From the NCBI GenBank assembly GCA_001970955.1, contig MPUH01000136.1, forward strand, positions 33,499 through 97,498: 64,000 nucleotides of DNA, given 5' to 3'. The translations under genes were made by a program, and so were the position numbers. The notes under the pieces are model-generated. The model was not told the DNA's origin. It saw only the letters and a list, made by a program, of their open reading frames with translations, and made no database searches. The stretch comes from Stentor coeruleus. Its lineage: Eukaryota > Ciliophora > Heterotrichea > Heterotrichida > Stentoridae. The number at the start of each line of letters is the position of its first letter. Position 1 is the stretch's first letter. This document shows positions 19,497-28,793 of the stretch, one piece after another.

Positions 19497-21008
19497 ATGG
19501 GTTCTTTAGTATCTTACAGTTCCTGGCCTTTAAGTCGGCAGATCCAAATATCATTTATAATCTGTACTATCTTAATCTCAGCAATCATTGTGATAATAAA
19601 CAAACTCCAACTCGACTGGTACCACAACCAAATGAGCTCCAAGTCTTCCTTATCTCTTGAAAGCAATCTTTTACAAGAAATTCGATCCTTAGGTTTACGT
19701 CAAAGCTTATATCTTTCATCACTTCTTGGTTTTTATTCAAATAAACTGCTTTTTTATACTGAACAAACTAAAGTTGCCTTAAATCAAAGCAAAATACAAA
19801 ACCCAATAACCTCAACTTTAAATTTTGTCGACTCTAAATCACTTGAAGGTTTAGATCCAATATATGAATATTTTTCGTATTTTTCTAAACATGAAGAATT
19901 AGACTTTGCATATGATATTTTAGAATCTCTTAATCCTTTAAATGATATTTTCCCTATGATTTTAAATAAAGGTACTGAAAGTTTATTTATAGGTTTTTAT
20001 GCTGATGAACTTTATTGTACACTCCCTGGAGAATATGTTTCTAATTCTTTGTTTACACCTTTGATTAAAGAGTGGTTTTATGATGCAGTTTGGTCGACTG
20101 TGAATGTGATGATGACTGAGCCTTATTTAAATAATGAGAATAATATGTGGAAGATCGCTTTTTCTAAAGCGATAGTTGGTAAAGATAATGAAGTTTTAGG
20201 GGCAATGGCTTTGGAGATATTATTAGAGGATATAAATGATAAATTAAGTAAGATTTCAATATTGAAAACAGGATTTGTTATGTTAGTATCAGGTCAAGGG
20301 ACAGTTGTTGTAAGTCCTTATTATTGGGGTTCTTCAACTTCAATGAGAATTTATGATGAAACTTATACTGGTATAACAGAACAACAATGGGAAAATATGC
20401 AAAATGGACAGGATGGGGATAAATATGATATCAAAAGCTTCAATAATACTGATTTTATATGTGTATTGTATAAAGTACAATCTCCTTATAATATTTCTTT
20501 TACATCGTTTTATATCATTGTTATGGCTAATGTTACTGATATGAAAGCTCCATTAGATGATTTAGATTTATCATATAACAAAGCATATGTGTTAATATTT
20601 TGGTTTGTACTTTGTGTAGCTCTGACAGTACTTATAATAACTCTTTTCCTTATTTATTTTGAAAGTAAAGGCATAAGTTTTCAGCTTAAACTTGTTGAGA
20701 GAGTTTTTGAAAAAATTGTCAATAGGGGTTTGTTTCCTATAATCACTAAAGGTGTGAAATTTGATAAATTAGACCAAAATAGTCATGGCATAGAAAAATT
20801 TGTCAAAAGCATGAAAATTTACATAGAAAAACTAAAAATCAGAGAAGAAGAGTTTTCTTTAGTAAAATGGGAAAAGACTCGACCTGACAACCAAAACATT
20901 TTTTCTAATTGGGAGGATTTTATTTACCCTTTCAACGTATACAGCAGTAAAAATCTAAAGCTCAGAGAAGCAATATTTTATTTAGAAAAACTGCTAAACC
21001 CAGATTAA
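19497..21008 (+). CDS. Membrane protein with extracellular Cache-type sensor domain (503 aa)
   Basis: N-terminal helix IQISFIICTILISAIIVIIN (about 17-36), then about 310 residues presumably extracytoplasmic, then a second helix VLIFWFVLCVALTVLIITLFLI (about 363-385) and a short cytosolic tail. The outer part has Cache features: WSTVNVMMTEPYLNNE, KIAFSKAIVGKDNEVLGAMALEI and TGFVMLVSGQGTVVVSP. Cache domains bind small ligands in bacterial chemoreceptors and some eukaryotic channels. The tail shows no kinase or cyclase, so it may act as a ligand-binding subunit. Ligand unknown. Confidence 0.75.
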   Translation: MGSLVSYSSWPLSRQIQISFIICTILISAIIVIINKLQLDWYHNQMSSKSSLSLESNLLQEIRSLGLRQSLYLSSLLGFYSNKLLFYTEQTKVALNQSKIQNPITSTLNFVDSKSLEGLDPIYEYFSYFSKHEELDFAYDILESLNPLNDIFPMILNKGTESLFIGFYADELYCTLPGEYVSNSLFTPLIKEWFYDAVWSTVNVMMTEPYLNNENNMWKIAFSKAIVGKDNEVLGAMALEILLEDINDKLSKISILKTGFVMLVSGQGTVVVSPYYWGSSTSMRIYDETYTGITEQQWENMQNGQDGDKYDIKSFNNTDFICVLYKVQSPYNISFTSFYIIVMANVTDMKAPLDDLDLSYNKAYVLIFWFVLCVALTVLIITLFLIYFESKGISFQLKLVERVFEKIVNRGLFPIITKGVKFDKLDQNSHGIEKFVKSMKIYIEKLKIREEEFSLVKWEKTRPDNQNIFSNWEDFIYPFNVYSSKNLKLREAIFYLEKLLNPD

Positions 21009-21414
21009 TCATATAAAATCTTTAATAGCTAATCATCATTAATCTAAAAATAATTAAGCTTTCAAAGACAAGTTAAATTATATCAAACAAAAATGCCAAT
21101 TAAAAATAACTACATTTCTAGTTCAGCCTTAATCTGCAGAATTATTCATCAAATATTTCTATATTATTTAATATATCAAACTTAAATATCCAAAATTATT
21201 TAATTATCCAAATCCTCCTACCTAAATCTTCCATTAAAAAATCCTTTTATCCATAATAATCCAGACAATCCCCAAAAAAAAATCTTCTTCCCAAGACATC
21301 TTCTCAAAAAATCTCAATAAAACATTTTCTCCAGTATTTTCTCTCATCATCAATTTTTCCCAACATCAAAAAAACCTTGTACTTTTAATAAACTATGCAT
21401 AATACATATATTTA
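21009..21414. other. Intergenic, A/C-rich 5' flank
   Basis: From about 21020 the plus strand is G-poor and A/C/T-rich up to the next start. No gene seen. Confidence 0.4.
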
Positions 21415-23964
21415 ATGGAACAAGAAGTTTATCTTATCAAAAACATATCAGATTTCTTGTACCCTTGCAAACAGATGCCAAAAAGCTCAGTCCAGAAAAA
21501 TCTGAAAAAATTCTACTTGCGAGAGTTGCATAAAAGGAGACCTGATAGAGTTGAAGAAAAAGAACTCACCGCAAAACTCTTAGAATGGCTACGTGGACTG
21601 GATTATAATACCAAAACTCAAGTCCTCACACACAAAAACCAATTTCTAGCGAGCATATTGCAAGAGATGTATTTCTTAAAACTCCGAAGTGGTCAGAAGG
21701 TATTCAAAATCCTCGCACTTAAAGAAAAAACTCAACAAGACTATTCATTATCAGGGATATTTACCCAAAGAAGTAAGAATATGAAAGAACTTACTCATGA
21801 AAGCAATAACAGAGAAAAAGAGTTTGAAAATTTGCTTAGATTCTGTGATAAAGACGGTTATTGTGACTGTTTAAGTTTAGATTCAAGTATTTCTATAGAA
21901 GAATTCTTATCTCGGATTAATCAAATTACTGAAAACAAAGCTTTTATGATACCTTGTAGGGTATCTTGGGATAGTATAAGTAATATGTGGAGCTGGGATT
22001 ATCCAACTTGGTTTAGTCAGGATTGTTATTTTAGCATGGCAGCTATTGCTTGTGCAAGTTTTGAAAGAGCCATTTGGATACAGTTTTGGAGTATACACGA
22101 TTTAGACCCTAGGGTTCCTTATGAAATTATTACTTATAAGAAAGATTATGAAAAACTTGAGTACTCAATTAGCGAAATAACGAATTTTGTTGAGGGCTTG
22201 GAAGAAAACCAGCGGAGAAATATTATTGGGGATGTAGGGAAACATATTGAGATATGTAGGAATGTTAAGACTCAGATTAAAACTGCTAGAAACCTTAACC
22301 AAAACACACTATTTGAAAACGAAACCCCTCTAGCAAGATTCCCAGACGAGTCTCTTTGTTTTAAAAACATAGAGTCTATATCATCTCTCCTTTCTCGTGG
22401 TGACATAAAAAAACTCATAGAAAGTCTTTATTTCTCATCTCTTGATAAACTTTCCACATTAACAAATGTAGTTTACCGAAAAATCCTCCTTAACATCCTC
22501 ACAGCCTTAGCAGCACAACAAGCTGAAAACCTAATAAAAAACGAAAAAATATGTGAGAAAATTGAGAAACCACAACATCCGATCAAAAAGAAAAACAAAA
22601 AAAAGTACAAAAAAAAAGATAAGAAAATACCTCCAAACGATGATTTCTATAAAGAAATCGCTAATGATTTACTAAATAAAGTCATTGGGGAACTTGAAGA
22701 AAAACCTGAGTTTCAGATAGACCAAAGCTTTGATACTAGGAGATTTGATCAAACTTCTATGAATAAACCTGGAAATTTATCAATAAAAACATGTATGGGG
22801 AATGATAACAAGATGCAAAATAAGCAGAAAGGAGGAAATACACGGAATGGTGGATATACAAATGGGCAGAAAAAACAACATTATAATAAAGATTACTATA
22901 AAAAGCAAATCAAGAGACCTCATTCTTCGAATACAAATAAGAAACCTCTTGATTCTGATCAATCAACACCCTTGTGTAACACTGCAAAAACTTCACATGA
23001 AGTTACCCCAACAAAACCAGAAGTGAATAAACATAAATTCCAATGGTGGAATGTTCCAGAAAGTAAAACTACAACATCGTTAGATAATTATGATTTCCCA
23101 CCACTTAGTGCTTACCAAGATACAACAATTCTTTTCACATCCCTCCACCATGAAATAATACGTTTTACAGTCAACATGACGAAAAAAGTTCAAGAAAAAT
23201 ATAACTCGTTTTATCCTACCTTTAACGAAATCATCAACATCATTAAAAAAATTCATCTTGATGCAACCATATCCCTCTATGGTTCCTATGGTACAAATTT
23301 AGCTTTAGATACAAGCGATATAGACATAGTAATAAATATCAGTAATTTACCAAGTCGTAGCGAAATCCAAGAATTCTGTAAAAATCTTCAAGAAGCTTTT
23401 CAATCATTAAGCAAAATCCTTAATGTCCAAGCAATAACTACAGCAAGAATCCCAATAGTAAAACTCCAAACTGAAGATTATAATCTTGATATAACATATG
23501 AAGATGAGAAAATGTCTCATCAAGGAATCTTTGCATTGAATTTAACAAGAAATTATATATATGCATGTCCATTATTAAAGGAAATAACACTTGTTGTTAA
23601 AAAACTCTTATATACAAATCAATTAAATTCAAGCTATCATGGAGGATTGAACTCATATGGACTTTTCTTATGGATTGTTGCTTTTTTCAATAGTCTTCAA
23701 TGTAGGGAACAGGATTTAGGAAATCTTTTGATGATGTTTTTAGATTATTATGGTAATAAATTCAACCCGATAAACACAGGGATCAGTGTTGTTAATGGAG
23801 GCTCAACTTACCCTTTACTTTATTGCTGCTATGAAAATGCTGTGACAATTGATCCACTGACTAGGGCGAATATTACAGGAAATCTTTATAGGGTAAAGGA
23901 AATACAAAAATTGTTTTCAGATACACATGCAAATGGGTTTAATAAGAAATTCTGGAAGACTTGA
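21415..23964 (+). CDS. TRF4/PAPD5-type non-canonical poly(A)/nucleotidyltransferase (849 aa)
   Basis: The C-terminal third is a DNA polymerase beta-like nucleotidyltransferase. GSYGTNLALDTSDIDIVI contains the GS motif (G623) and catalytic Asp 635 and 637; the third Asp is probably D692 in YNLDITYED. The central/PAP-associated part follows, with SYGLFLWIVAFFNSL and LGNLLMMFLDYYG...NPINTGISV. This pattern is that of TRF4/5 (PAPD5/7) enzymes that add oligo(A) tails to RNA for surveillance. The first about 560 residues are unrecognised, with a Lys/Asn-rich disordered block about 375-520. The N-terminal region may be RNA-binding or lineage-specific. All three catalytic Asp appear intact. Ends with TGA. 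Confidence 0.87.
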   Translation: MEQEVYLIKNISDFLYPCKQMPKSSVQKNLKKFYLRELHKRRPDRVEEKELTAKLLEWLRGLDYNTKTQVLTHKNQFLASILQEMYFLKLRSGQKVFKILALKEKTQQDYSLSGIFTQRSKNMKELTHESNNREKEFENLLRFCDKDGYCDCLSLDSSISIEEFLSRINQITENKAFMIPCRVSWDSISNMWSWDYPTWFSQDCYFSMAAIACASFERAIWIQFWSIHDLDPRVPYEIITYKKDYEKLEYSISEITNFVEGLEENQRRNIIGDVGKHIEICRNVKTQIKTARNLNQNTLFENETPLARFPDESLCFKNIESISSLLSRGDIKKLIESLYFSSLDKLSTLTNVVYRKILLNILTALAAQQAENLIKNEKICEKIEKPQHPIKKKNKKKYKKKDKKIPPNDDFYKEIANDLLNKVIGELEEKPEFQIDQSFDTRRFDQTSMNKPGNLSIKTCMGNDNKMQNKQKGGNTRNGGYTNGQKKQHYNKDYYKKQIKRPHSSNTNKKPLDSDQSTPLCNTAKTSHEVTPTKPEVNKHKFQWWNVPESKTTTSLDNYDFPPLSAYQDTTILFTSLHHEIIRFTVNMTKKVQEKYNSFYPTFNEIINIIKKIHLDATISLYGSYGTNLALDTSDIDIVINISNLPSRSEIQEFCKNLQEAFQSLSKILNVQAITTARIPIVKLQTEDYNLDITYEDEKMSHQGIFALNLTRNYIYACPLLKEITLVVKKLLYTNQLNSSYHGGLNSYGLFLWIVAFFNSLQCREQDLGNLLMMFLDYYGNKFNPINTGISVVNGGSTYPLLYCCYENAVTIDPLTRANITGNLYRVKEIQKLFSDTHANGFNKKFWKT

Positions 23965-24030
23965 TCAGACTAGAAGTAAAAAAGTTTATATAGCATTTCT
24001 AGACGATTAGATAGATTAAGTATTATAATA

Positions 24031-26166
24031 ATGGAAAGTGAGCATTTAAAAGTTGCTGTTAGAATAAGACCATTGTTGAATATTGATAATACAAGAGATG
24101 TTGCGGTATATACGAATGAGGTGAGAATTATATAGCAAAATGAAGTTAAGGTTTTGGATGGAGAGCATTATTTGACGAGTAACTATGATAAAGTTTTTCA
24201 GCCAGAGTCCTCACAAGAGCAAGTTTTTAGGTTTATCGAGCCTGCTTTGATCAAAACACTTAAAGGTTTTAACTGTACAGTTTTCGCATATGGACAAACT
24301 GGTTCAGGCAAGACTCACACGATGTTCGGAGGCAATTGGGAAGAAAACAACCCAGCTCCCCAAGTCTATTACAAAGATCCTCAAGGTAGGAAATCCGAAA
24401 TAAGTATTCTCAAATCCTTACAAGGTCCTGGTATAATCCCAAATTCTATAACAAAACTATTTGCAGATACTGAAACAAAGCAGTTTACATTTTATTGTTC
24501 TTTTATCCAAATTTACAATGAGCATCTCTATGATTTATTACATGATGCAAGACGAGATAAGTCTTTACGAATAAGAGAAAACAAAATTTATGGGATTTTT
24601 GTTGAAGGTCTAGCAGAATTTGTCACAGAAAGTGCTGAGGATTGTTTTCTGTTACTAGCCAAAGGGGATAAAAATAGAGCAGTAAGACAGACGAGATTTA
24701 ATCATCATAGCAGTAGATCTCATACAATATTTCAAATGCTTGTTGAAACTGATAAAGCTAATAAACGAGGGGTTCTGAAAAAAGCTAAACTAAATTTCTG
24801 CGATTTGGCTGGGTCAGAAAAATATGATAAAGAAAACTCTATGGCTATGGAACATATAAAAGAACTTAAAGAAATAAATAAGTCTTTGTCTGTACTTGGG
24901 AAAGTTATACATGCTTTAGGAAGTGGAAATAATTCACATATTCCATATAGAGATTCAAAACTCACAAGGTTATTACAAGATTCTTTAGGGGTAAATACAA
25001 GGACAATTCTTATAGCTACTATATCCCCAGCAGCTGTTTATGCAGAAGAAACAATAAGTACTTTAAAATTTGCAGATCGAGCTAAGCAGATAATGGTGAA
25101 AATTAAAAAAAATGAAGTCTCTGCAACTAATGATCAGCTCATAACCAAGCTCCAAAGAGAAATCCAACATCTAAAAACCCTTCTTAATCTAAATCGTAAA
25201 GGAGGCCTTCAAGAATTAGAACAAAAAATCTGGGTGCTCACAGAAGAAAACCAAAAACTCAAACATATGAAAGGATCATTTACAGTACAAGAAGTAGAAA
25301 GATTAAAAGAAGAAAACAAAAAGCTTAGACTTGAACTTCAGCAAGCTGGAATAACAACAAATAATGAAGATCTTTTTATACCACCTAGAGAAGAAATGAC
25401 CCCAAAATCGACCAAAATCAAATCAGGGTCTTTACCTGAATCAAGAAATGACAGTAAAGGGAAACCTTTAGACGATGATGGAAATACTTTAAAGCCAACA
25501 TCAGGATCAAACATATCTAAATCAGGTCCTTTTGTTTCAAGAATGTGCCCAAACTGTAAAATTTACCCACCCTGTATCCACACCTCAGGTTACGTTACTA
25601 ATGATATATCAAAATCTTTAAATTCAGCATATTCTTCAGCATCAAATAATGGAGCTACATCAAGATCTACAGGGTCAACCCTAGGCCAAACTGAACCTCA
25701 TATATCAAAACTTGAAGGACCTATAAAAATGAATGTTCGCTATAGGATGACTAATTATGTTTTAGAAAATGATTCAGCATCCGCACAATTAAAAGAAGAT
25801 GAAGCTAGGAAAAAAGAGCTTCAAAATATAAGAGCAAGGTTAAATAAAATCACAGAACTAGAAAATTATAGAAAAGAACAGTTTCGTAAAGAAATAAGAG
25901 AATTAGAAGAAAATAAGAAAAAAGAAGAAGAAGAGTCAAGAAGGAAAATTACTGAAGATGCTAAGAAAAAAAAAAAATTAGAAGAGAAAAAACGTCAAGT
26001 TGAAGAGTTTAGGATTGCTAAGAAAATTAATGAGGAGTTAGAACAGCTTAAAGCTGCTGAAGCGAAAAGAGAAGCTGATATTAAGAGGAAAAAAGATAAT
26101 GAACAGAAAAAGATTAAACTTATTGAGTATTATAATAAGAAAAGAGAGCAAGATTTGGATGATTAA
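24031..26166 (+). CDS. Kinesin-like motor protein with one 15-nt intron (706 aa)
   Basis: Starts MESEHLKVAVRIRPLLN at 24031. An intron at 24121-24135 (GTGAGAATTATATAG) removes an in-frame TAG. Motor elements are complete: P-loop AYGQTGSGKTHTMFG (about 79-93), switch I NHHSSRSH, switch II DLAGSEK, and neck-proximal TLKFADRAKQI. An insertion of about 30 residues lies after the P-loop (NWEENNPAPQVYYKDPQGRK). A coiled coil follows, then a Ser-rich region with MCPNCKIYPPC, then a highly charged Lys/Glu coiled coil to the end. The subfamily is not clear. An N-terminal motor with a charged tail suggests a plus-end motor or a ciliary or spindle role. Confidence 0.92.
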
Positions 26167-26671
26167 GAGTAATAAGTTATTTTAATTTAAAAATGTTTTA
26201 AATAATGGTTGAGAATATTAATATGGTTGTGTAAAAGATTAAATAAATATTGAAAAATAAATTAGGTTTGAGCTTAAATACATTAAAATATAAACTAGAA
26301 TATTAATTCATCGATTATCATAAGCAATATAATGATAGTCTTGCTTTATGCTAAAAGTCCACATGAAATTTTTCCATTTTATCATCACATAAACTTTTCT
26401 GAAATTTACTAAAGTATTCTTAATAAGTTCTAACTGATATGTTAACTTCTTTTCACATGTATCCACTAAAAATATTCATTCCTGATAGGATCCATTCCTT
26501 AATAATTACAAGTAAATTTCCTTTTTTTCTATTCGGTATTTTTAACAATAATCATTTACCACTTTCATATTTTAATGGGTAAAAATATTTAATGGCCTTC
26601 ATGCCCTTGGCCTCTATGATAATTTCATTAATATCTATCTATTATTTAGCTAACTATCTAGAGAATCCTAA
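26167..26671. other. Intergenic between convergent genes
   Basis: AT-rich, no standard gene. On the minus strand the frame after the TAA at 26672 stays free of TGA for about 40 codons, with several TAA/TAG; this is probably chance or a remnant. Confidence 0.35.
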
Positions 26672-28072
26672 TTACCAGCCATCTGGAAGTGTGCACTCTG
26701 GATAAGCAGTTATCCATGTTTTACAATCTTCTCTACTATACCAATTATCAACCATACGCATTTTTGTATTACCATCATATACAACTACTACATTAACGAT
26801 ACAACGACCTAAATTAACAGTACCTAAATAGTTAATACCTGTGTGGACTCTACCTGAATTATAGATACCTTTGTAAAGATTACCTTAATATTTTTTACCT
26901 ACATAAAAAATACCTGAATGAAATATACCTGTATATTATTTGCCTCCTATATGAGTGTCACCAACTAAATAAATGTAACCTACATAAAATATACCTAAGT
27001 AAAGCATACCAACTAAATAGGTTTATACCTACTTAGTATATACCTGTGTAGAGTATACCTAAATATATTCTACCTTAATATAGAATACCTATTTAGAAAT
27101 TACGAGCTACGTATAATGCACCATCTAAATAGAAGAAACCATCTATATAGAATAAACCTTTATAAAGATTACCTGTGTAAATGATACCTTCTTAGTATTT
27201 TACCATCTATTTATAAAGTACCTAAATAGATTATACAATCTACTTTGAATTTACAAACAAAAATATACTGAAAATCATTTGTTAGCATTATTTTCAATGG
27301 TTTGCGTTTATTAGCATTATCTACAAACCATGCTTTAAATTCTTCATAGTTTTGTGAAACAAGAAATTGTACTTTCTGTGCTTGATTCATACTTTCAAAT
27401 GAAGCTGAGTATTTTTTTACCTAAAGAATTATTCTTAAGTTTTTGTTTATTAGAAATATCTTGAGGTACTTGCACAGATGTTTGAAACTTTTTAAGTTGG
27501 CTTTCAAGTTTATTTATCGTCTGAGACATTTCTTTAACAGTTTTTTCTAATGAATTATTATCATTCTGAATTTTTTTAAACGATTCAGTCATTTTTTTAT
27601 CTTTTTCTTTATTATTTACTAATTTAGCTTCAATCTTTTCAGAATCTCCATTTAAACTTAGAATATAGTGAACATTTTTTTTGTATTCATCTAAGTTTCT
27701 ATGATCTATTCTATATTCTGAGGCCCATTTAATAACACTTTCTGGACTATCAGTTGAAGATCTAGGGTTTCGGAGTTTTGACTTTAAATCATAAATAAAA
27801 TCAGAATTTTTTTTGACAGCTAAATTAATTTCATTAATCATGTATTTAGCTTTTTCATATGTTTTATTGTTTAATTGATCCAAAGCATTTTCAGCCATCC
27901 TAATTGCAATAAATAAAACTTTTTTCTGAATATTAATAAAATTGCATTGATATGATTGTCTATGTTGGGATAAATGCTCAAAGCATAGTCTAATATTTTT
28001 AGAGCATGAGCATTCACATGCAGCTAATTGAGAGCACCCAGATAAAACACATTTGTATCCATGCAAATCCAT
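26672..28072 (-). CDS. Cys-rich (B-box-like) coiled-coil protein carrying a tandem mini-intron array
   Basis: ATG at 28072. Residues 1-40 hold a Cys/His cluster (CVLSGC, ACECSCSKNIRLCFEH) like a B-box zinc module, then a coiled coil (EKTVKEMSQTINKLESQLK). The open frame would stop at TGA 27395-27397, but removing a 16-nt intron (27405-27420, GTAAAAAAATACTCAG on the minus strand) continues it: ASFESMNQAQKVQFLV... to FKVD at 27240. There follow 27 GT/GC...AG units (26809-27236) with seven 3-nt exons (27204-27206, 27140-27142, 27122-27124, 27104-27106, 27010-27012, 26962-26964, 26944-26946). Exon 26672-26808 then gives GRCIVNVVVVYDG...ECTLPDGW and TAA. Spliced length is 325 aa, all standard code. 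The C-terminal domain is unrecognised. Confidence 0.75.
26809..27236 (-). repeat. Array of 27 abutting 15-16-nt intron-like units
   Basis: Read on the minus strand from 27236: 25 units of 15 nt and 2 of 16 nt (27188-27203, 27013-27028). 26 begin with GT and one with GC (26929-26943); all end AG. All have A six bases from the end, preceded by T in 22 of 27. This matches the isolated introns elsewhere in the window. Units are otherwise diverged, e.g. GTATACTCTACACAG, GTAGAATATATTTAG, GTAAAAAATATTAAG. Most abut directly; seven 3-nt spacers intervene. Total 428 nt (407 intron, 21 spacer). Confidence 0.8.
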
Positions 28073-28133
28073 TATAATACTTAAACATTTATTATTTTTT
28101 CATCTTTTTATATCCAATTTTTGTTAATTTATT

Positions 28134-28376
28134 ATGGGATATCATGGATTATTTTATTATACTTTTATTGTGAGTAAGTATCAAAAGAATATATGTGAAG
28201 TTGATTTTTTGACTAATTGTTTACATAATATGTTTATCCAGAAAATCTTACAAGTGTTAGAAATTCTTTTTATGTATTTGAATGAAATTGCATTATCAAA
28301 TTCTTTTGTTGTAATGGCTGAGTATATCCAAAAGGACAGTGCAAAACAACAAGATCAGAGTATTTTTTTACTATAA
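28134..28376 (+). CDS. Possible small ORF (80 aa), doubtful
   Basis: ATG at 28134, 61 bp from the divergent gene's start. The product (MGYHGLFYYTFIVSKYQ...) is hydrophobic with mixed composition and no recognised domain. Codon use is acceptable, but it sits where the promoter of the neighbour would be. Could be noise. Confidence 0.3.
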   Translation: MGYHGLFYYTFIVSKYQKNICEVDFLTNCLHNMFIQKILQVLEILFMYLNEIALSNSFVVMAEYIQKDSAKQQDQSIFLL

Positions 28377-28793
28377 TTCTTTGAAATCTATTCAAATTCA
28401 ATATTCATTTGCATAAAATATTTTTTCGACTTATCATAACAACTAAGTAATAATCTTACTTAATGAGTTAAATAAAATAATATTTCTAGCATGAAGTACC
28501 ATAAANGCATCAGTAATTTAAAACAATATATATATTCAAATAAAAATATAACTAATGAAGTGAATAATAATAAGCATTTTTGCTAGAAATATTTCTAGCA
28601 TGAAGTACCATAAATCATCTGAATAATTAAATTCGTTTTGATGTTTAATAAAACAGATAAAATAATAAACCTCAATCTATCTAAACTCTTACCATTATTA
28701 TTACTACCATAATATTCTAAACTAGCTCTCCTTATATCTAACATATATCTAGCATATATAAACTACTACTTATACCTCATCTTTATAAAAAAT
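28377..28793. other. Intergenic containing a single-N gap and a duplicated 23-nt flank
   Basis: N at 28506. The sequence atttctagcatgaagtacca occurs just before it and again near 28590, suggesting an unmerged contig overlap. Otherwise no feature. Confidence 0.5.

Noticed and set aside
26809-27236. Pentapeptide or MORN-like protein repeat (G-x-x-Y-x) encoded on the minus strand, with TAA/TAG read as Gln
   Set aside because: Two units are 16 nt and shift the frame, six or more units contain stops, and the most conserved bases fall on wobble positions that match GT...AG.
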